A stretch of DNA of 64,000 bases. Source: Nigrospora sphaerica. Its lineage: Eukaryota > Ascomycota > Sordariomycetes > Amphisphaeriales > Apiosporaceae. This document shows, in pieces, positions 10,608 through 23,346 of the stretch. The DNA lies in NCBI GenBank assembly GCA_018287875.1, contig JAGVVL010000002.1, positions 4,278,001-4,342,000 on the forward strand. Direction: 5' to 3'. Each line of letters begins with the position of its first letter. Position 1 is the stretch's first letter. The position numbers and the translations under genes are program-made. The notes below the pieces were generated by a model. That model was given only the letters and a program-made list of their open reading frames with translations, made no database searches and was not told the DNA's origin.

Positions 10608-12984
10608 CTAGCCTGCAGTCCTGTCATGAGTGAACGCCGTCGTTTGGGGTCCGGCGCCTTCATCTATGGGCGAAACATTCAGCCGCGGACCCTGGAACCA
10701 CTTCCGGGCATCAAGTACATAATAGCCCATGGCTAGCGCCATGGTGCCGCCGTATATGAGACACGTCCAGTTCATGGTCAGAGGCGTGAGGTCCGCTCCG
10801 CTCACGGCTGGGAAGCACAAGGCCGGTACGATAATAACCCACCAGCAACATGCCACGGTGTTGAGCGGCACCGACCACCTTCCCAGGTGCCACGGCCCTG
10901 TGCCGACAGCTGCGTTAGCGCGCCAAAGGCCCAACACCCGTAAGAATCGAGACTTGTGACGGCCATACCTCTCTGGAACTTGGTTCGGCCGAAGAAAAGC
11001 TTCAGCGCTATGGGAAACGTGAAAGAAGTGTACAGCGCAATGGGGCCTGGGCTCCGTTAGTTCCAAGGCGTCCGTCCCCCCTGGTGATCACGCACCTATG
11101 CTGAAGACGGCGGCGATAACCACGGGACCGGCGAACATGAGGAGGCCGAGCAAGGCAGATATGAGCATCAAGCCCCACGTCGCGTTGACGGGCGTCTTGG
11201 TTCGCCCGTCGACGTGACTCCATATCTTGCTGCCCGGCAACGCCCCGTCCCGGGCGAAGGCGAATACGACTCTTGTGGCCGCCGCCGTGATGGCCTCGCC
11301 CACAAAGAATTGAGCCACCACGGTAAGGGCGAACATGGCGAGGCCGGCCCTAGGACCGAGCACCTGCAGGCACAGGCTTCCGAATGGCTGGTTGTACGGC
11401 CCGGCGACGACCTCGGCAATGTCCTTGACCGTGTATGCGATGACGAGGATGACGAACCAGCCCAGGTACAGCCCCAGTTGAGCTGTCATGACGATGGCCC
11501 GAGGCGCGGCTATACTGGCGTTGCTGCATTCCTCGACAAGGTGGAACGGCGCGTCGTACCTGCAAAAGGCATCAATGCCAGGTCAGCCACACGACGCCCT
11601 CGGAAGTGACCTCGAGCTTTCTCTGGGACGTGGCTATACCCGTGACAGGACGCGGGACCATGACTTACCCGCACATGGTGAACATGGTGGTTAGAAATCC
11701 TGCAATAGTCAGCCAGGGACGACCCTTTCCGCGTTTTCTGGCGCTTGTTCTTACCCATTATGGTGGACCTTTAACACTCGGTGTCAGTAATTTCCAAAAG
11801 TAGGCGGACATAGGCACTTTCCCGACGCTTTCTTATGCCGGAAAGCCAGACAAAAGGGGGGACGGGGTCAGACCGAAAGAAACACATTCTGAAAGGGAAA
11901 ATAGGGACCAAGGTTTTTTACCAGCCTATGGGCCACGCCGTGCCGTTTTCAAAACTTGTCCAGACGGTAGCGTGGTCAGCATTGGTCTTGGGTTCGTGGA
12001 TGCTGCCGGCCGGAAACCAGACGACGAAGGCGCATAGCACCGCCACATTCCAAATAGTGCCAAACTGGTTGACCCAGCCGATGAACCTGGTGGACTGCAT
12101 GGCTATGAGACCGTTGGCGACGAGGATGGCGAGCAGTGTCAGGTAGACATGCCACGTTTGTGGCTGGTAGTCGGGATAGGCGATTTGCCCACAGGTGACG
12201 AGCATGGCAGCTATCGTGACAGGCACCTTAGTCTCAGCCGGATGCCGTTGACCAAGCCCAAGGCACAAGGGGGCTTACCCATAGCGTAGTTAACGGAGCA
12301 GGGCCCTGTGGCGTAGCCACAGAGGTTGCTGAAGCCGACAAACCAGGAGCAAACCGGCCCCCATCCGTCGGGGGCGAGGGCGGCGGCGGCGTAGTATAGC
12401 CCGCCGACCGTCGGCATGCTCGAACACAACTCGGCCAGGCTCAAGGCCGTGGCCTGGACGGCGAACCCGGCGATCAGCCATCCCCAGATGGCGCCGCCGG
12501 TGCCGCTGTAACCCAAGCTGTAAGCTATAGTGGTGGCGACGCTCGGTAGAAGCCCAAGGACGGAGAACTGTCGGCTTAACGTCGGTAAATCCCCCTGATA
12601 GGTCTTCCTGGAGTCGGCTTCGAAGCCGCTTTCTTTCGAAGGGCCGAAAGCAGGAGTTGAGGGAGGGCGGGGTGGAGTGATGATAGCTTACAGACACGGC
12701 AAAACACTCCCAAAGCGAGAAATCCCTGGGTCATGACGTGAGTCACTGATCGGAACATGGGGAGGGCGAGTGGCGGCTGTCATACCTCTTGAACTCCGGC
12801 TTATACCTGATGGTTATATTAGCAACTCGAACCCACAGGTTGGATGAAAAAACTCAAACCCCAGCGTAGTCAGTGCTTTGTCGTCCACCGAAGTGCCTTC
12901 ACCCAGCACAACGGCGTAGTCGATTCCCTTCAGCACCGACGTCACCTTGACCGTCGGCGTTTCTGACGATGGCTCTCGTAACAT
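10608..12984 (-). CDS. APC-superfamily amino acid/GABA/choline permease
   Basis: Plasma-membrane symporter of the amino acid-polyamine-choline family, probably carrying GABA, choline or an amino acid; the substrate cannot be told from sequence. Ten exons join in frame: 12860-12984, 12786-12806, 12692-12725, 12279-12567, 11922-12210, 11755-11768, 11669-11699, 11096-11559, 10969-11046 and 10608-10897. The product is 544 residues with about twelve hydrophobic segments. Family landmarks are DDKALTTLGYKPEFKRDFS near the N-terminus, YSGTGGAIWGWLIAG in an early membrane segment, MCGYDAPFHLVEEC in the middle, and RDGALPGSK before the later helices. Exons of 14, 21, 31 and 34 nt were placed because each has good donor and acceptor sites and restores conserved residues. 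The ATG at 12984 is the first in frame. It sits between the expansin and the rhamnogalacturonan lyase. Confidence 0.93.
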
Positions 12985-14273
12985 CGTGTCAAGCCGCGCC
13001 TCTGAAAAGTCAATGGGCAAGCAAGTCCTGGCCTCGCTGTCACGGCGGGGAAGGCGTGCTATATGTTGTAGCCAAGGCCAGGAAGCCCGAGTCAGATGGT
13101 GCTAGGTGGGCACATATCTCCTCATCATGCGGCTCCCGCATACTGACTACCGGGAAACAGCTTAGTCTTGACGGTTTTCCGTTGCAACGCGGGCCGTGGC
13201 GAGATGACAGGCTTTAAGCGAGGGGACCTGATTGGCCGGCTAAATGTATGACACCGGAGAGAATGATCTGGGCACGGCGCATGCATGGTACGATAAAGAG
13301 GGAACAAGGTGAAAAAAAAAAGAGACAGACGCGATGACGGGCTTGGCAGCAAATCAGCGTGTCTTGGACAAGTATGACACAACACAGTGTACAGTAATGC
13401 AACACGATAAGGCCGTTTTTGTTAGCAGGAAATAGGATTTGCCCGCCCCGACTTAACGGACTCGGCAGCGGGTAAGAATTTGGGACCCCTTCTCAACCCA
13501 AGTAAGCAAAACTGGGCCTTGACTTCTTGGGTAGGTAGGGTAGGTATGTATGGGGAGAAAAGCAACTGCCTAAACTCGGCTATCAAAACACTGCTCTGTT
13601 TTAGCCTGGGAAAGAGCGAGCCTGCCTATTTGTAGCGAAGTACGAATAGACATTGTGTGGGGGGAAAACACGCCTGCAGAACGCCTTTTGGCCAAGTACT
13701 TATTCAATGACTATGTGTATGTGTAAAGTACTGTAAGGTTATTAGCGGATCTCCCCACCACCGTTTGCCCAAGCGAACTAGTTACATAGTAAAGGAAGCT
13801 CCCAAGTTCGACCGATTACGAAAGGCAACAGGGCCAAAATCGATCCAGTTGCGACACAAACGGAAATTTGTATGGAGCGCCTATCAGCCTCAAGGCTCTG
13901 TGGACCTGGACCCCCACACCTGGCGTCTGCCAGTGAAGTACTCAAGTATAGCAGTCTGAGCCTTCGGGTTGGTTCACACGGCACCGTGCGGCTCCCGGGG
14001 GCCCTTACAAACACAATCTACCCGCGGGAGATTGCGGGAGACCCCCCCCTGCGACATGGCGGCATGGGGACGAGAGTGATAATGATCTACAAGTTTCTGC
14101 GGATGCGCTTCACAATGCGCTACGGAATTGACGACCGGGGGTGTTTCCGGCGGCAAGGGTCAAACACTACAAGTAATCCGCCTTGCGGGCGTAGACGGGC
14201 CGAACCGTCTCTTGTAAGTGAGAGCGGTAGACCTCTCGGGCCTTCCCCCTCTTACACCGACGTCTTTGGCAGT
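12985..14273. other. Shared upstream region of permease and lyase
   Basis: Divergent promoter region: the permease reads left and the rhamnogalacturonan lyase reads right. No gene is supportable. It contains A-rich and T-rich runs near 13310 and several copies of the short motif AAGTAC/GTACTT near 13690-13735. Confidence 0.55.
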
Positions 14274-16310
14274 ATGCGCTGTAGTCAGCTTCCCGTGGCC
14301 ATTGCGGCCTGCGCCTTGACGACGGTGGCCGCCATCGCCGTCTCGAGCTCCGACTCGGCCTACATCGTCGACACGGAGAGCGGCAACGGCTTTGTGACCA
14401 CCATCGGCCGGTCGTCCTGCGACGTCACGTCACTAACGTTCAGGGGTAAGGAGCTGCAGTACGACAAGGAGGGCAGCCATATCGGCTCGGGCTTGGGGTT
14501 GGCCACCGTCTCCTTCACCAAAACAGACGACAAGGTGGTGGTGCAGTGCATCGCCAAGAACGCCGCATACGATCTCGTCCACTACATGGTCTTCCGCGAT
14601 GGCGAGGACCGCATCTACATGGGCACGCAGACGAACGCCGAGCCCGCCGTCGGCGAGCTCCGGTACATCTTCCGGCTGGCGGGCGGCCTCGAGGCCACGG
14701 CGCCGAGGCGCGCCGAGGGCGACGTGTCCAACACGGCCGACGGCATGGCCGTTGAGGCCTCGGACGTGTTCATGGTCGAGGGCCAGACGCGCAGCAAGTT
14801 CTACTCGTCGGAGCGCTTCATCGACGATGCCGTCTACTGCGCCACCGACAGCGCCAACACGACGCACGCGTGCTGTAAGACCGTCCCCGGGTGCCTGTTC
14901 ACCTTTGCGCGCCCCGTCTTCCCAGCCAAGGGGGATGCCGGCGGCAATGCCTACGCGTTTGTCTTCAGGGCGGCAGAAACTGACCCTGATCAATGTAGGG
15001 GTGCGTCCCGACGCGCGCGCCACCGAGAAGTCCTCGGGCGGGTAAGCAACTCTGGGTGTTTCTCTACCCCGTAGTCCCTTCCTTTCCCGCTCCTCTCGTC
15101 CTGGAGCCAAGGTGCACTTCATGCATGCCCAATGTAGAAAACTACTGACGTCGAGTGGCCAGACCCTTCTTTCGGGATATCAACCTCAACTGGCGCGGCG
15201 ACTACCAGAGCGTCACTTACTACATGAACTCGAACCACGCCCAGACTGAGCCGTACCGCCAGGGCTTCCACGGGCCGTACGTCTTCGCTCTATCGCGCTC
15301 CGGCGTGCCCGAGGCCCGCGCCGTCGACGTCGGCTTCTTCGAGGAGCTGGGGTTGAAGGGGTACGTGGGTGCCGCCGAGCGCGGGTCCGTTCGTGGCACC
15401 ACGACCGGCGTCTCCAAGGACCTACCCATCGTGATACACTGGTTCAACGACGAGTACCAGGCCTGGACCTACGCCTCGAAGGACGGGGCCTTTACGTCAC
15501 CGGCCCTGGTCGAGGGCAATTACACCATGACGCTGTAGGTGGCCCTGACCTTCTTCCCTCGCCGTACCTCTTCCCTTTCCACGCCCCGGCTGACGTGGTG
15601 AGGCGCCAGCTACCAGGACGAGTTCGCCGCGGCGACAACCAGCGTCGTCGCCGAGGCCGGCCAGACGAGGACGGCCGACATCGAGGCCGATAACGCGGTC
15701 CTGACGGCGCGGCGCACGCCCATCTTCAAACTGGGCGAGTACGACGGGCGGCCGACGGGGTTCCGGAACGCCGACAAGCAGCTCCGCATGCACCCGTCGG
15801 ACCGGCGCATGGCGCCGTGGTCGGTCGGCGGCCTGGACGCGCTCGAGGGGGGCGCCGCCGCCGCCTGGCCCATGGCCGTGTTTCAGGCGGTCAACGACGG
15901 GGCGAACCTGACGTTCACGCTGGACGCGGCGGCCGCCGCCGAAGGGCCGGCCACGCTGCGCATCGCCACGGCCATGGCCTTCGCCGGCGGGCGGCCCCGC
16001 GCCACCGTCAATCGCTTCGTCTGCCCGGCGCCCCCGGCGCCCCGGCCTATCGACAGCCGCGGCGTCACGCGCGGCGCCTACCGCGGCAGGGGCGACGTCT
16101 ACGACTGCGTCCTCCCCGCTGGCACCCTCGCCGCCGGCGCCAACACCGTCCGGGTCGACGTCATCAGCGGAAGCAGCGCCGCCGGCTTCCTGAGCCCCAG
16201 TGTGGTGAGTGCCGCAGCCCCCGCGGTCCCCGTGCCTGTGCGACGAGACAGCGGGCGAGCTTATAGCTGACAATACGTAGGTGTTTGATGCCATTGAGCT
16301 GTTTCGCTAA
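14274..16310 (+). CDS. Secreted rhamnogalacturonan lyase, polysaccharide lyase family 4
   Basis: Cleaves the rhamnose-galacturonate backbone of rhamnogalacturonan I by beta-elimination, outside the cell. Five exons join in frame: 14274-14874, 14999-15041, 15163-15534, 15610-16204 and 16281-16310, giving 546 residues, close to characterised fungal family-4 enzymes (about 520-530). A signal peptide is followed by the catalytic N-terminal domain with SRSSCDVTSL, GSHIGSGLG and RSKFYSSERFIDD; exon 3 brings SSGGPFFRDIN, YYMNSNHAQTE and GFHGPYVF. The fibronectin-like middle part includes GNYTMTLYQDEF. The C-terminal carbohydrate-binding-like domain has KLGEYDGRPTGFRN, LRMHPSDRRM and SRGVTRGAYRG, and the last 10 codons end FDAIELFR. 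Intron 1 has a CTGAC branch point, and reading through it shifts the frame, which confirms it. No frameshift or stop breaks the gene. Confidence 0.95.
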
Positions 16311-17648
16311 GGGGTACTTGCTTCCCAAGCATGTGTGGGGGGCGTTGGGGGGGCAATACACGGAGGCCCGTCCACTACGGCTGTATCGAACTGACAGGGC
16401 CATTGGAATGGATGCGAAACTGTCCGCGCGTATTCAAGCCGGACCAAAGCAGCACCAGCTTCGTCATGGAGCGACGACTCGAGGCACGGACACACACCGA
16501 ACGGAGAAAACTGTGAAAGAGACAGAAATATATGATTCGGCTGGCAAGCATGCGAAGGTCGTCTTGCGACGACCTCGGGCAGCTTAATTGCCCGCGCGCC
16601 CAGCCTCAGGCGAGGATGGGCGGGCGGCAACTCCGCAGCGGAGTATCCAGCGGACACGGGGGTATATGTAAGTACAGATAGCTGTTTGAATGTGCTCGTG
16701 AGCAAAAGAAAAGTCCCTTCGACGGGCCCCGAAATCGCCCTCGATTCGTCCCATCCGACTCTTTCCCGAGTCTCTCCTATGCAACTCCGTGCTTGATATC
16801 CAGACTCGATTCCCTCTACCCAGCCAGACCCCTGGCGCTCCGCCGCTTGGAGCCAAAAAGGAAGACCCCCAAATCCATAGTCAACCGTGGCCATGCAACC
16901 CATGAAATAAGAAAACAAAAACAACATATGCCGCCCATTGTAACGCCAAGACGCTGTGCCTGGCCGGGGAAAAGGAACAAGTCACCCGCCTTCACCGACA
17001 GAGCCGTCTTTCCTGCTCCTCGCCCCGGTCCGTCGTCGGACACCACCACTCTAGGCAAACGTGGCTTGCTGTACAGCCCAAGGCCGCCGGTCCCCCCGTT
17101 CGTCCGCCGGGATCCGCGCGGCCGTGGGTGATGCTTTTTCTTCCCGCCTACTGGGAGAACGTAACCCCCACGGAACCCCGTCGTCCGCCTATGGGGAACA
17201 ATCGCTTGCAAAGGCGACTGGACAGGCCCCAAACACCCTTGAAAATGCACCAAAGAGAGGGAAAAGGAAACCCCCCCCAAAGCTGGGGGGAGACGAAAAC
17301 ACACACAGACAAAAAGCAGAAACCATCGGGACCAGGCGCGAAGCAGGCCGGCTCGACCGCGGCCGGAGACCGGAGGTGACGGGCCTGCATCAGGTGCGCG
17401 GGCCCCGAAGACAAAAGCAGCAGAAGAGGGAGCAGACGAAGAGAAAGGGATGAGAGAAAAGGCATCCTGAATCATGACTGGATAGGCCTCAAGGAGCTGA
17501 TGCGGTGGAAAAAAAAAGACGAAAGCAAGAAACTGCGTAACTGTCGTGAGCATCATTCGATGTGTGCTGGAAATTCGTACCCCGAAGCCGGCGCCGGAGG
17601 GAGGGAGCCGGCAAGAGGGGCGAGGGGCCGGGCCAGGCCGCCCGAGAG
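16311..17648. other. Convergent 3' flanks
   Basis: The 3' ends of the rhamnogalacturonan lyase (+) and the C2H2 factor gene (-) face each other here. Open frames on both strands are of low complexity and match no family. Nothing else is seen. Confidence 0.6.
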
Positions 17649-19888
17649 CTACTGCGCGTACATGGGATCGTAGTGCATGTCCTCGAGCTGGACCGGCGAC
17701 TCGTTGTAGGCGTTGAGGGGCGTCACCGTGTCGTTGCTGGAAACGACGCTCCCGTAGTGCGGCATCGGGCCCTGGCCGTTGGCCATGTACATGGGGAACT
17801 GCGGGCTCATGGGCGAGCCCGTGAACTCAAAGTTGGCCGACGAGATGGGCAGCGGGCCGTACATGGACAGCAGCTCGGGGTTGAGGGGCAGCTGGCCCGG
17901 TGGGAAGCCGTACTCCATCTCGGCCAGCATGGGCTCGGCCAGCTTGGGCGGGTGCATGGGGTACTCGTGGTGGAGGGAGCCGATACTGGCGAGCATGTCG
18001 ACGTTCATGTCGAGGGCGGCGCCGCCGTTGTCGGCGTGGGCGTCGTCGTCGGCCTCGTCGTCGTCGTCGGCCTCGACCTCGTCGGGACGCACGTAGACCT
18101 CCTGCATCCAGTTCTTGAGCTCGGGCATGGGCGGCCAGTCGCCACCGCCCTTGCCGCCGCGGCGCTCCTCGTCGCCGCGGGCGGCGCCGGCGCCATTCTT
18201 GTGCTTACGCGACGGCTTCTCCTTGAAGTGGGTGCGGCGCAGGTGGGCGGCGGCGTTGTAGTAGGCGCCGTACTTCTTCTGCGAGTTGCAGGCCTTGCAC
18301 TTGTCGAGCGCGTTGACGACGGGCACGTTGATGGGCAGACCGACGCTGCGAGGGTCGATGCAGATCCACTTCTTGACGACGCCCTGCTGCGGGTGTTTGG
18401 CGTCGCGGTGGCGGCGCAGCTCGTGCTCGCCGCGGAAGCCCTCAGGGTGGTCGCCGCACTCGTGGCAGAAGACCTTGGGCTGGCGCGGGCGGACATACTT
18501 GGCCTTGGCGATGGCCGTCTTGCCGTCCTTTTTGGCGTTATGCTGCGACTCGAGCGCCTTGAGCTCGGCGGCCGGCTTGGGCTTGAGCAGCGTCTGCAGG
18601 CCGCGGGCGTTCTGGCGCTGCAGCGTCTCCTTGGCGCGGGCGCTGAGCGACGATGTCGACTTGTTGCTGGCCATGCTGGCATTGGAGGCGGAGCGCGACA
18701 TGTCGGGGGCCGTCGGGAAGCACTCGGCCGGGGCCGACGAGGCGTAGGGGTGCGGGAAGGGGGCGGCGAGGTTGGAGCCGACGGCGAACAGGTCCTCTTC
18801 GGCCGGCGACGTGCGTTTGCCCAGGGGCGAGTTGCCGCCGCTCCCCCCGACCGACATGGGGGAGCTGTCGCCATAAGTCATGCGGTCGAAGCTCTGCTGG
18901 GACGTGATGTTGACGCGGTCCATCTGGTGCGCCATGGCGGCGTTGCCGAATGCGCTGTTCTCCCTCGTCATGGGTGCCGTCTCCACAGTTGGGCCCGACG
19001 TCATGGAACCGCAGACAGAGACAGGCGCATGGAACTGCGACATGTCCAGGCTGGCAGCCGGGTTGGCCGGGTACGAGGTGCCCGGGTAGCACCAGCCGTC
19101 CTCGGTGGGCGGCAGCGTGGCGATGAAGGCGCCGGGGTCCATCAGGGGCGACTCGTTGACAGTTGGCATGCCTCCCATGTCGGGCCGCTGTCTCACCCGC
19201 GTCGACTGCGAGCGCTTCATGGCCATGCTGTGGCCGAAGCCGGCGGGCGGCTCGTCCCGGACCATGTAGTCCATCAGCACGGCGCCGCTGGAGACGGCCA
19301 TGGCGGCGCCCTGGCCGTGGGCGCGCAGCTTAGGAGGCGTGATGGGGCCGTTGGTGACAAAGGGGCCCGCAGACCGCGTCGACAGGTTCGAGCCGGAGCG
19401 GTTCATCTGTTGCGAGCGCGGGTTTTGCTGAGACCAGGTCCTCTGCCGGCGGATGGCCGAGAAGGGTCGTATCTAGGGTTTGGGGTCAGAGGAGGGGGTT
19501 CCATCCAGATGGCAGATGGTCTTACGGATGAGGGCTGGACGACGCCATGCACGTTGGGGCCGGCGGCTAGCGCGCCGTGGCCGTGGGCGGCGGCGCTGCT
19601 GCGGGGGATCGAGTTCCTCCGGGCCTGGGCGTCGTCGGGCTGGTCAAAGGCCGACGACATCAACGACGACGACGAGCTGCTGGCAAGCTGGAACTCGGTG
19701 TGGGCGGGCGACGGCAGTGGGGCATCCAGACTGCCGGGGCTCGAGGCCTGGTGGAACTGACTCAAGACATGCTGGCCCTGGCTATGATACAGCGACAGCT
19801 GGTGCTTAAACCTATCGTTCTCGGCCTGTGCCGCTTTGAGCGCTTCTCGAAGTTGGAGGTTCTCCACTTGCTGACCACCGTCCATCAT
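17649..19888 (-). CDS. C2H2-type zinc finger transcription factor
   Basis: Probable nuclear DNA-binding regulator. Two exons, 19526-19888 and 17649-19472, join in frame over a 53-bp intron (GTAAGA donor), giving 728 residues. A short coiled coil (about 8-35, NLQLREALKAAQAEN) comes first, followed by a long Ser/Pro/Met-rich region. A basic helix around 400-450 leads into the first finger, CHECGDHPEGFRG then HELRRH, starting at about Cys457. A second finger-like unit follows, CKACNSQKKYG then HLRRTH, at about 513-536; the conserved stretch WICIDPRSVGLPINVP lies between them. An acidic run (EADDDDEADDDAHAD) and a Pro/Met-rich C-terminus could activate transcription. The layout resembles a conserved family of ascomycete C2H2 regulators, but I cannot name the member or its targets. 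A 5' leader intron is possible. Confidence 0.88.
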
Positions 19889-22182
19889 GCCGCACTACAG
19901 GTGGTGGTAGGAGGAGCCTTGACGACTGATCCCGGACGGGGTGTTGCTGGCCGCCGGAGCAGGGGGGGGGGGTTTGAGTTGGACCCGGGGCTGGACTGGA
20001 GACGACGGGGGGTGGGGAGTGGCGGCGAGACAGGGCGCCGAGGTGGTTGAGACAGGCAGATAGACAGACAGACTGATAGACTGATAGACAGACACAAGCG
20101 GTAAACGGTCTGGAGGGGTATGTAGGGCGCAGGGGTGAGAGATCGATCCTATTCCCAGCCGGGGCAGACAACGCAAGGGTTGCAGGCTGTAGGTTGGAGA
20201 CGAGGCGGCGGGATGTTGGTCGGGTCTGGGTGCGTGATGTGTCAAATAAGAGACAAGAGAAGCAAACAGAGGAGACAGCGAGGCGAGGACGGGATGATCT
20301 AGGCAATTATAAACCAGCCAGTCGACGATGAGGCTTTGGGTCGGCATGCGTGGCAGCGAGCGGGTCGATCAATCTGGGTGTGGGTGCGGGTGGTGGTGTG
20401 TGCGTGTGGATGCGTGTGTGAAGTGGGTATGCGAGATGGGGGTCGACCTCTCTCCCTCTCCCTAGGTGGGCTGTTCCAGTCTCCAGGTACCTAGGTTGTT
20501 TTACAGCGCCCTCTCTGCGTCTTCGAGAACTGGCTGTTCTGGGTGACGACTCACCTCGTCTGGGCTACCCCCCTAACTGTTCTCCTCCTCCTCTGCTTCC
20601 TTGCCCACTTACCCAAATCGATACCATCCGGTGCATATTGGGTTCTGGCAACCTCCTGGGTCTGCTCCTGGGTGGTGGGTGATGAACGTATAGTAGGTAC
20701 CTACCCCCCGGTATACACCCTAGTGTCGCTCAGCCCAGCCCGCCTAGTCGCCTAGCACAGCAACATCGGCCAGGGTACGATGGCCGTGGATAAATGAAAG
20801 CGCATGTAGTGGCACGTACACACGCGTATGCGTAAGAGGTACTTACAGCTTGGCCGTATCGGGGGAGGAGGCAGATTAGTTACCTACCTCTTTCCTGCCT
20901 CCCTGCCTCTTCCTAACTACTTACCGCCGCTACCAGCTTCCAAGCGCACGCGCGCGCGCGCGTGTACTTGGCTCTCTACTGGCTTGCTGTTGCGACCTAC
21001 TACGTACGTACATGCATGAGGGTAGGCCAAGTGGACGTTACCCACAGCGCTCCTCACCTAGGGCTCTGCTGTTCCTTTCACCTTCTCCCGCTTGTTCTCC
21101 CGACCAGATCGCTGGCGGCTTGGCCCATCCATGCCGGGAGGGCCAACGGATTGGGCTGAAACGGGGGGAAAGGGAGGGAGGAGAAAAAAGACCGAGACGA
21201 CGGGGATGGGCTTCGAACCCGATGGAGTCCTCGTACACACCGTCTAACGGTCCCGGCACCGGCTGGCGCGCGTGCGTAGGCGCGATGCGAGCGAGGAACA
21301 AAGGAAGAGGAGGAAAACTACTACGTACCCATCCCGGCAAGGCCAAAAAGTCAAGCAACGCAGAGCCGGGCCCGGCAGCATGAGTGTGGGCGGGTGACAA
21401 TCCAGGTTCCACCCGCGCCTGTTGGTGCTGGCTGGACTCCAGTCGATGGAAGCCGACGAGAAGGCCCCAGGTGAAGGGGCTCTCCACGGCCGGTCGCTCA
21501 CTAAGTGGCACTTGGGCGGGTCGGTATGCATCTAGTGGGCGACTCTCAAGCACAGCTGGACGGGAACACCGTACGGGCAGCTAAACGGTTGGGCGCCTCT
21601 TGTGGGGAAGACTTCGCTGTGGGAGCACCCACAGCTAATTCCGGCGGTCGCGGGCGCTTGTCTCGGTCTGCAGAACCCATGGCTGCATTCCCACGAGCGC
21701 GCATGCGATGGCATTGGACGCCCGGAGGCGATGGGACGTGGGTGCCATCGGGGGGGGATCGGGGATAGGTTCAGGGTACAATGTGTGTGCGTGTGCGCGT
21801 GTGTACGACGTCCACTCCATTGGTCCATGGACCGACTCTGTTTTCTCTAGCCGTATCTCCAAGTACCTTCTTTATCTTGGTTACCAAGGACGAATACCAC
21901 ACCATCGCCCATCCCACCAGTACAGTAGCATCGTCCCCCTGGGAAGGGGGGGAAAAACATGCAAGTACCTAATCGTGTAGTCCTGGGTGTGACGACAGCG
22001 TCCGTTCCCGCCCGACCTGCGCGCATCCATCCCTTCCTCACCAACCCCTCCTCCACATATCGTTGCACGCCATGTGCGACCTCGAGGCGACATGGAATAC
22101 CAATGTCGATGTGACAAAACCTAATAAAGTAACGCTGCTGCAATACGACCCGCCCCGGTGGCATGGGCATGCGCTGGGGGGT

Positions 22183-22223
22183 GGGATGGGATGGATGGAT
22201 GGATGGATGGCTGGCTGGCTGGC
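22183..22223. repeat. GGAT then GGCT microsatellite
   Basis: Five or so GGAT units run directly into three GGCT units, which suggests one unit mutated and then expanded. Confidence 0.85.
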
Positions 22224-22458
22224 CCCAGGTATTCCGGCCCATCAGATCATCTCGTTACTGAGGTGCTGCTGCTCGACCAGGGTGCCCCACGCTGATCACA
22301 TCCATCAGTGACGCATTTGTTGTCCTCCACACGTGCATGCGTCGACTCCGCCCGCCCGCCCGTCCGTCCGTCTCGCAGCGCCCATCATCATGGATTGGAT
22401 GGATACCCGGGCCCTGCTCTTCCCGCCGGTCAGACGGTAGTCGAAAGAGTTTAGAACC

Positions 22459-22477
22459 AGAGAGAGAGAGAGAGAGT
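22459..22477. repeat. AG dinucleotide repeat
   Basis: Uninterrupted AG repeat of about nine units in the long intergenic region. Confidence 0.85.
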
Positions 22478-23296
22478 AAGAGAGGAGGAAGAGGCTTTTT
22501 GCCAGGAGAAGCTAGGAACCAACCGCCCGACGGCCTCTCCTCCTTCTTCCCTACCCTTCCCTGTCCTTCCCTCGTTCGTCTTGCTCCGCTCGCTGCACGG
22601 GACCGATGGGACGGCCGTGAAATCGGCCTTGGTGCCGCGTTGGCGCCTCTGTTCTGTCCTCCCCAGGGCCGCCGCCTCTGCTTCTCCCTGTTCGGCGCGC
22701 ACGCCGGGACCCTCCGCCGCTGACGGCAAAGGGAGGCCCGAGAGATTGGCCTCGGCGCATATGGCCTTGGAGCAGGACGAAGGCTTTAATTCGGAAACGA
22801 CAGCGCCTGTGGTTCGTCATGACACTTCATTAAGCACCAGGCGCTTGTTGCGAGGATAAATTTGGACACTGCGGCGGGGCCCCATTTTGGAAGCCGGCCT
22901 GGTCGCCCCCACTTGGGAGATCTTTCATCGCTGAAGCAAAGGGAGGGATCCCCTGGGTGTTTCATGACCGCCAGTTCATCAACCGACTGACCGAGTCCAT
23001 CACGAGGAAGGGGTCGGGGGAGGAAAAGGCGATCCGATCCATCTGGGCTCCGCCGTCGTCGTCGCGTTGGCCGGTCGCCCGGGCTCTTGCCCATTCGTTC
23101 CTTTCCCCTCTCCCTCTGTCTGCTCCTCGGGGTTGCCTGGTATCCATGGAAAGCCAGCCTGGATGATGGGTCACCGTGGGCCGACCTCCACGGGCCACCA
23201 GGCGGAAGAAGGGACGGGGGGGCCAGAGGGAGCTCGGGAAGAGGGAGAGGGGGGAGAAAGGAAAGACATGGCGACCAGCTTCCAGCCTGCCCAGCC

Positions 23297-23346
23297 TGCC
23301 CTGCTGCCCTGCCCTGCCCTGCCCTGCCCTGCCCTGCCTGCCCTGC
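23297..23346. repeat. CCCTG pentamer repeat
   Basis: Consecutive CCCTG units with one or two shortened copies. It is strand-asymmetric (C-rich top strand). Confidence 0.85.

Noticed and set aside
12290..12758. Minus-strand frames starting near 12697 and 12758 as the permease N-terminus
   Set aside because: They read the wrong frame over the introns; the small exons at 12692-12725, 12786-12806 and 12860-12984 restore the conserved family residues.
14875..14998. Open reading through the first lyase intron (to 15074)
   Set aside because: It replaces conserved residues with non-family sequence and then stops; the GTAAGA donor and CTGAC branch give the expected SSGGPFFRDI junction.
17562..19760. 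732-codon open frame on the plus strand
   Set aside because: Antisense to the C2H2 factor gene; Val/Gly/Arg-rich with no domain.
21190..21270. Possible tRNA on the minus strand (GGGTTCGAAGCCC looks like a T loop)
   Set aside because: The T stem pairs for only three bases, and no D arm, anticodon arm or acceptor stem can be drawn.
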